Assembly: GCA_003973265.1 (NCBI GenBank)
Contig: QNYZ01000103.1
Coordinates: 1 to 53,684 of the forward strand
Reading direction: 5' to 3'
Origin: Deltaproteobacteria bacterium
GTDB taxonomy: Bacteria; Desulfobacterota; Desulfobacteria; Desulfobacterales; QNYZ01
Length of the DNA: 53,684 nucleotides
Shown: positions 51,630 to 53,684 of the stretch, one piece after another
How the letters are laid out: each line of letters begins with the position of its first letter
How positions within the stretch are numbered: position 1 is the first letter of the stretch
Program-made: the position numbers and the translations under genes
The notes under the pieces: generated by a model
What the model was told of the DNA's origin: nothing
Database searches by the model: none
The model's input: only the letters and a program-made list of their open reading frames with translations

Positions 51630-52394
51630 TTACATCCGGCTCTCAAACCAGGCAACAACTTGCAGGGACACTTCTTCACGGTGATTCTTATTGCTGAACA
51701 TATGGTCGGCATCGGCAACGATGGCCAGTTCCGACCTGTCGGGGTTGAACCCATGGGCGGTATACGCCTCGGCAACGGAGATGATTTCATCCTGATCGCC
51801 ATGCACGATCAATAAAGGAATTTTTAAGTGGGTGATGGTCGTCGGAAGATCGAAACGATCAGCGTCGGAAAAGAAATCATGGGTCAGCATTAATTGCCGG
51901 CCACGGCTGGTAAATGCGACCCGGCCGGCCAGGTCAAGCTCATTGCGCTGGGCCCCGGTTAAGAACCGCATGGCATTCATTCCGGATAATCGGCCGGCAA
52001 TCGTACAGACGGCTCTGGCTGCTTTCATTTTTACAGATGCCAACAGGGCAACAACCGCTCCCATACTGTGCCCGGCAAGGCCGACGCGTGATACCCCCCG
52101 GGAAGCGAGCATTGCGCAGGCAATCTTTGTTTCGGAAATTTGCTTGGTATAAGTCGACTGGGAAAATTCCCCTTCACTCTGGCCGTTTCCGGAAAAGTCG
52201 AACCGCAAGGCCGCAAAACCTGCGCCGGCAAGATCATCCCCTAATTGTCGTAAAATACCGGTATGCCGGGAACAGGTGAAGCAGTGCGTGAGAACAATTC
52301 CCCGGTCGGTACCGGCGCCAGGCAGGTGCAGGGTTCCTGATATTTTTTCCCCCTGTTCGTTGTTAAAGTGTATGGGCCTTTCCATTGGATGCAT
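51630..52394 (-). CDS. Alpha/beta hydrolase (dienelactone hydrolase/esterase-like)
   Basis: This 254-residue cytosolic protein has the oxyanion region VLTHCFTCSRHTGI, the strand FAALRFDFSGNGQSEGEF, the nucleophile elbow VGLAGHSMGAVVAL with the Ser, the acid in LLIVHGDQDEIISV, and the His in VADADHMFSNKNHREE. It fits the bacterial OsmC-associated hydrolase type (often N-terminal to OsmC in fusions), but there is no OsmC part here. The substrate is unknown. Start is ATG at 52394; the ATG at 52385 (MERPIHF) is an alternative. It is divergent from the acryloyl-CoA reductase gene. Confidence 0.9.
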   Translation of the reverse strand: MHPMERPIHFNNEQGEKISGTLHLPGAGTDRGIVLTHCFTCSRHTGILRQLGDDLAGAGFAALRFDFSGNGQSEGEFSQSTYTKQISETKIACAMLASRGVSRVGLAGHSMGAVVALLASVKMKAARAVCTIAGRLSGMNAMRFLTGAQRNELDLAGRVAFTSRGRQLMLTHDFFSDADRFDLPTTITHLKIPLLIVHGDQDEIISVAEAYTAHGFNPDRSELAIVADADHMFSNKNHREEVSLQVVAWFESRM

Positions 52395-52569
52395 TATCGT
52401 CTATAATCTTATCAGATTTGAGGACAGGAATAAATTGAATGATCACCCATGTATACCAATTTTATGGCCATTTTAAAACGAGAAAATAAGCCTCCGGGAT
52501 ATTGTCTGAATTATCCTGTAAACCTTACACCCTAATACGTTGATACAGACCAGAGGGGAGGAGACGGCA

Positions 52570-53568
52570 ATGATACATTTTAAAGCAATGGTGGTGGAAG
52601 AAACCGGGGACAAAGAATACGTACGTACCATTGTTGATCGTACGATTGATGATCTGCCCACAGGAGAGGTCCTGGTAAAGGTCGGCTATTCTTCTTTGAA
52701 TTACAAGGATGCGCTCTCCGCCACGGGAAACAGGGGCGTTACCCGGAAATACCCCCACACGCCGGGTATCGATGCCGCCGGTGTTGTTGCCGAGAGTGTT
52801 GACCCGAATTTTGCACCGGGCGATAAAGTGATCGTCACCAGTTACGATCTCGGGATGAATACACCCGGCGGGTTTGGGCAGTATATCCGGGTCCCGGCCG
52901 ATTGGGTGGTCCGTCTCCCGGACAACCTGACCCTGAAAGAGAGCATGGCGTATGGAACCGCCGGATTTACGGCCGGGTTGTCGGTTTCAGGGTTAATAAA
53001 TCATCATGTAACCCCGGATCAGGGAGAGATTCTGGTGACCGGCGCGTCCGGAGGCGTGGGAAGCATCGCCGTTTCCATCCTGGCTGAATTAGGCTATTCG
53101 GTGGTTGCGGCCAGTGGCAAGGAACAGGAAAAGCCATTTCTTCGCAATCTTGGCGCAACCGAGATTCTCACCCGTGAAGCCGTCACCGACACCTCCGGCC
53201 GGCCGCTGCTGAAAGAACGCTGGGCAGGCGTTATCGACACGGTTGGCGGCGATATCCTGGCCACCGGCATTAAATCAACAAAGATGGGGGGAACGGTGAC
53301 CTGTTGTGGAAACGTGGCTTCCCATGAACTCAATACGACGGTATTTCCCTTTATCTTGAGAGGGGTCAGCCTGGTCGGGATTAATTCCCAGAATTGCCCG
53401 ATGGGTATCCGCCGGGAAATATGGAAAAATCTTGCCGGCCCATGGAAGGTCAACTTAGACCGTCTATTGAACGAAACGACATTGGATGGTCTGGATGAAA
53501 AGATCGAGCGGATGTTAAAGGGAAAATTGAAGGGGCGGGTGGCTATTAATCTTAATTCGAAAGAATGA
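52570..53568 (+). CDS. acuI: Acryloyl-CoA reductase / YhdH-type quinone oxidoreductase
   Basis: This encodes 332 residues from the ATG at 52570, which follows GGGAGGAG; an in-frame ATG at 52540 precedes the Shine-Dalgarno sequence and is rejected. It is a medium-chain reductase without zinc ligands. It has YSSLNYKDALSATGNRGVTR, the PHTPGIDAAGVV segment, the NADPH site LVTGASGGVGSIAVSILA, and CGNVASHELNTTVFPFILRG. The pattern is that of AcuI/YhdH, which reduces acryloyl-CoA to propionyl-CoA with NADPH, relevant to DMSP or 3-hydroxypropionate breakdown or to detoxification of acryloyl-CoA. The physiological role here is inferred from family only. Confidence 0.9.
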   Translation: MIHFKAMVVEETGDKEYVRTIVDRTIDDLPTGEVLVKVGYSSLNYKDALSATGNRGVTRKYPHTPGIDAAGVVAESVDPNFAPGDKVIVTSYDLGMNTPGGFGQYIRVPADWVVRLPDNLTLKESMAYGTAGFTAGLSVSGLINHHVTPDQGEILVTGASGGVGSIAVSILAELGYSVVAASGKEQEKPFLRNLGATEILTREAVTDTSGRPLLKERWAGVIDTVGGDILATGIKSTKMGGTVTCCGNVASHELNTTVFPFILRGVSLVGINSQNCPMGIRREIWKNLAGPWKVNLDRLLNETTLDGLDEKIERMLKGKLKGRVAINLNSKE

Positions 53569-53666
53569 GTAAAAAAACTACAACCCGGCAACATTATATT
53601 CCGATACAGAAGTAAGGCTGATTAGATGAGCAAATTGCTATTTTTTATGTATAGGAGGTCCTCTAA

Positions 53667-53684
53667 ATGATGAAGATATTAAAT
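53667..53684 (+). CDS. Start of a gene cut by the window end
   Basis: The strong Shine-Dalgarno sequence AGGAGG followed by CCTCTAA and ATG ATG marks a start codon at 53667 (or 53670). Only six codons (MMKILN) are in the window, so no product can be named. The roughly 100-base gap upstream is AT-rich and may hold its promoter. Confidence 0.6.

Noticed and set aside
1..53684. tRNA, rRNA, CRISPR arrays, riboswitches
   Set aside because: No cloverleaf-like sequence with T-loop consensus, no regularly spaced repeats and no recognisable riboswitch core was seen by reading; a covariance-model scan would be decisive.

Overview
The window looks like the chromosome of a Gram-negative anaerobe of the Desulfobacterota, probably a Desulfobacteraceae-type sulfate reducer. 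This is inferred from gene content, not from a marker gene. The content includes lpxC (lipid A outer membrane), B12-dependent class II ribonucleotide reductase, formate-tetrahydrofolate ligase, a 2-oxoglutarate dehydrogenase complex, a futalosine hydrolase (menaquinone by the futalosine route), SelB (selenocysteine insertion), an NtrY/NtrX pair with a DUF4390 partner, and a polyhydroxyalkanoate (PHA) regulator. I saw no rRNA, tRNA or CRISPR array.

Region 1 (1-5633) is accessory DNA. Two 280-bp direct repeats (about 95% identical) flank an AT-rich two-gene toxin-antitoxin-like cassette and the broken start of a tyrosine recombinase. A nitroreductase follows. Next comes a decayed gene resembling the C-terminus of BREX-type BrxC/PglY (DUF6079) ATPases. 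It is split by an IS66-family element with perfect 14-bp terminal inverted repeats, whose own transposase is frameshifted. Region 2 (5634-11271) is a copper-resistance operon: a Cu(I) P-type ATPase, a Tat-exported multicopper oxidase and a CopB-type outer-membrane protein. It is followed by a glutamine synthetase pseudogene.

Region 3 (11305-23674) is mostly core. It has a rhodanese/metallo-beta-lactamase fusion with altered metal motif, then rsmD-coaD-nrdJ, the DUF4390-ntrY-ntrX operon behind a good sigma-70-like promoter, lpxC, and yifB/comM. Region 4 (23813-28432) starts with a PHA granule module: a protein of three 44-residue repeats, PhaR and a 45-residue membrane ORF. It continues with a C-rich tandem repeat that interrupts a small dehydrogenase-like gene, a ferredoxin, nitronate monooxygenase, a HIT protein and MqnB.

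Region 5 (28568-43089) holds a large GAF-like protein of unknown role, a DUF2333 protein, SelB, a 55-residue membrane protein, an RNase II-family exonuclease, an asymmetric heterodimeric ABC exporter, and fhs with a clear intrinsic terminator. Region 6 (43145-53684) has two hotdog thioesterases, a NUDIX hydrolase, a solitary AAA/DUF4143 ATPase behind a palindromic upstream site, the sucA-sucB-lpdA operon, a CGCAGAC-rich hairpin repeat, an alpha/beta hydrolase, an AcuI-type acryloyl-CoA reductase, and the first codons of a further gene.

I found no clearly new, complete system. The best leads are the repeat-flanked TA-like cassette with its recombinase relic, the PHA-granule repeat protein with its small membrane neighbour, and the palindrome-fronted DUF4143 ATPase. 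Functional calls rest on motifs and family recognition by reading; no database search was run.
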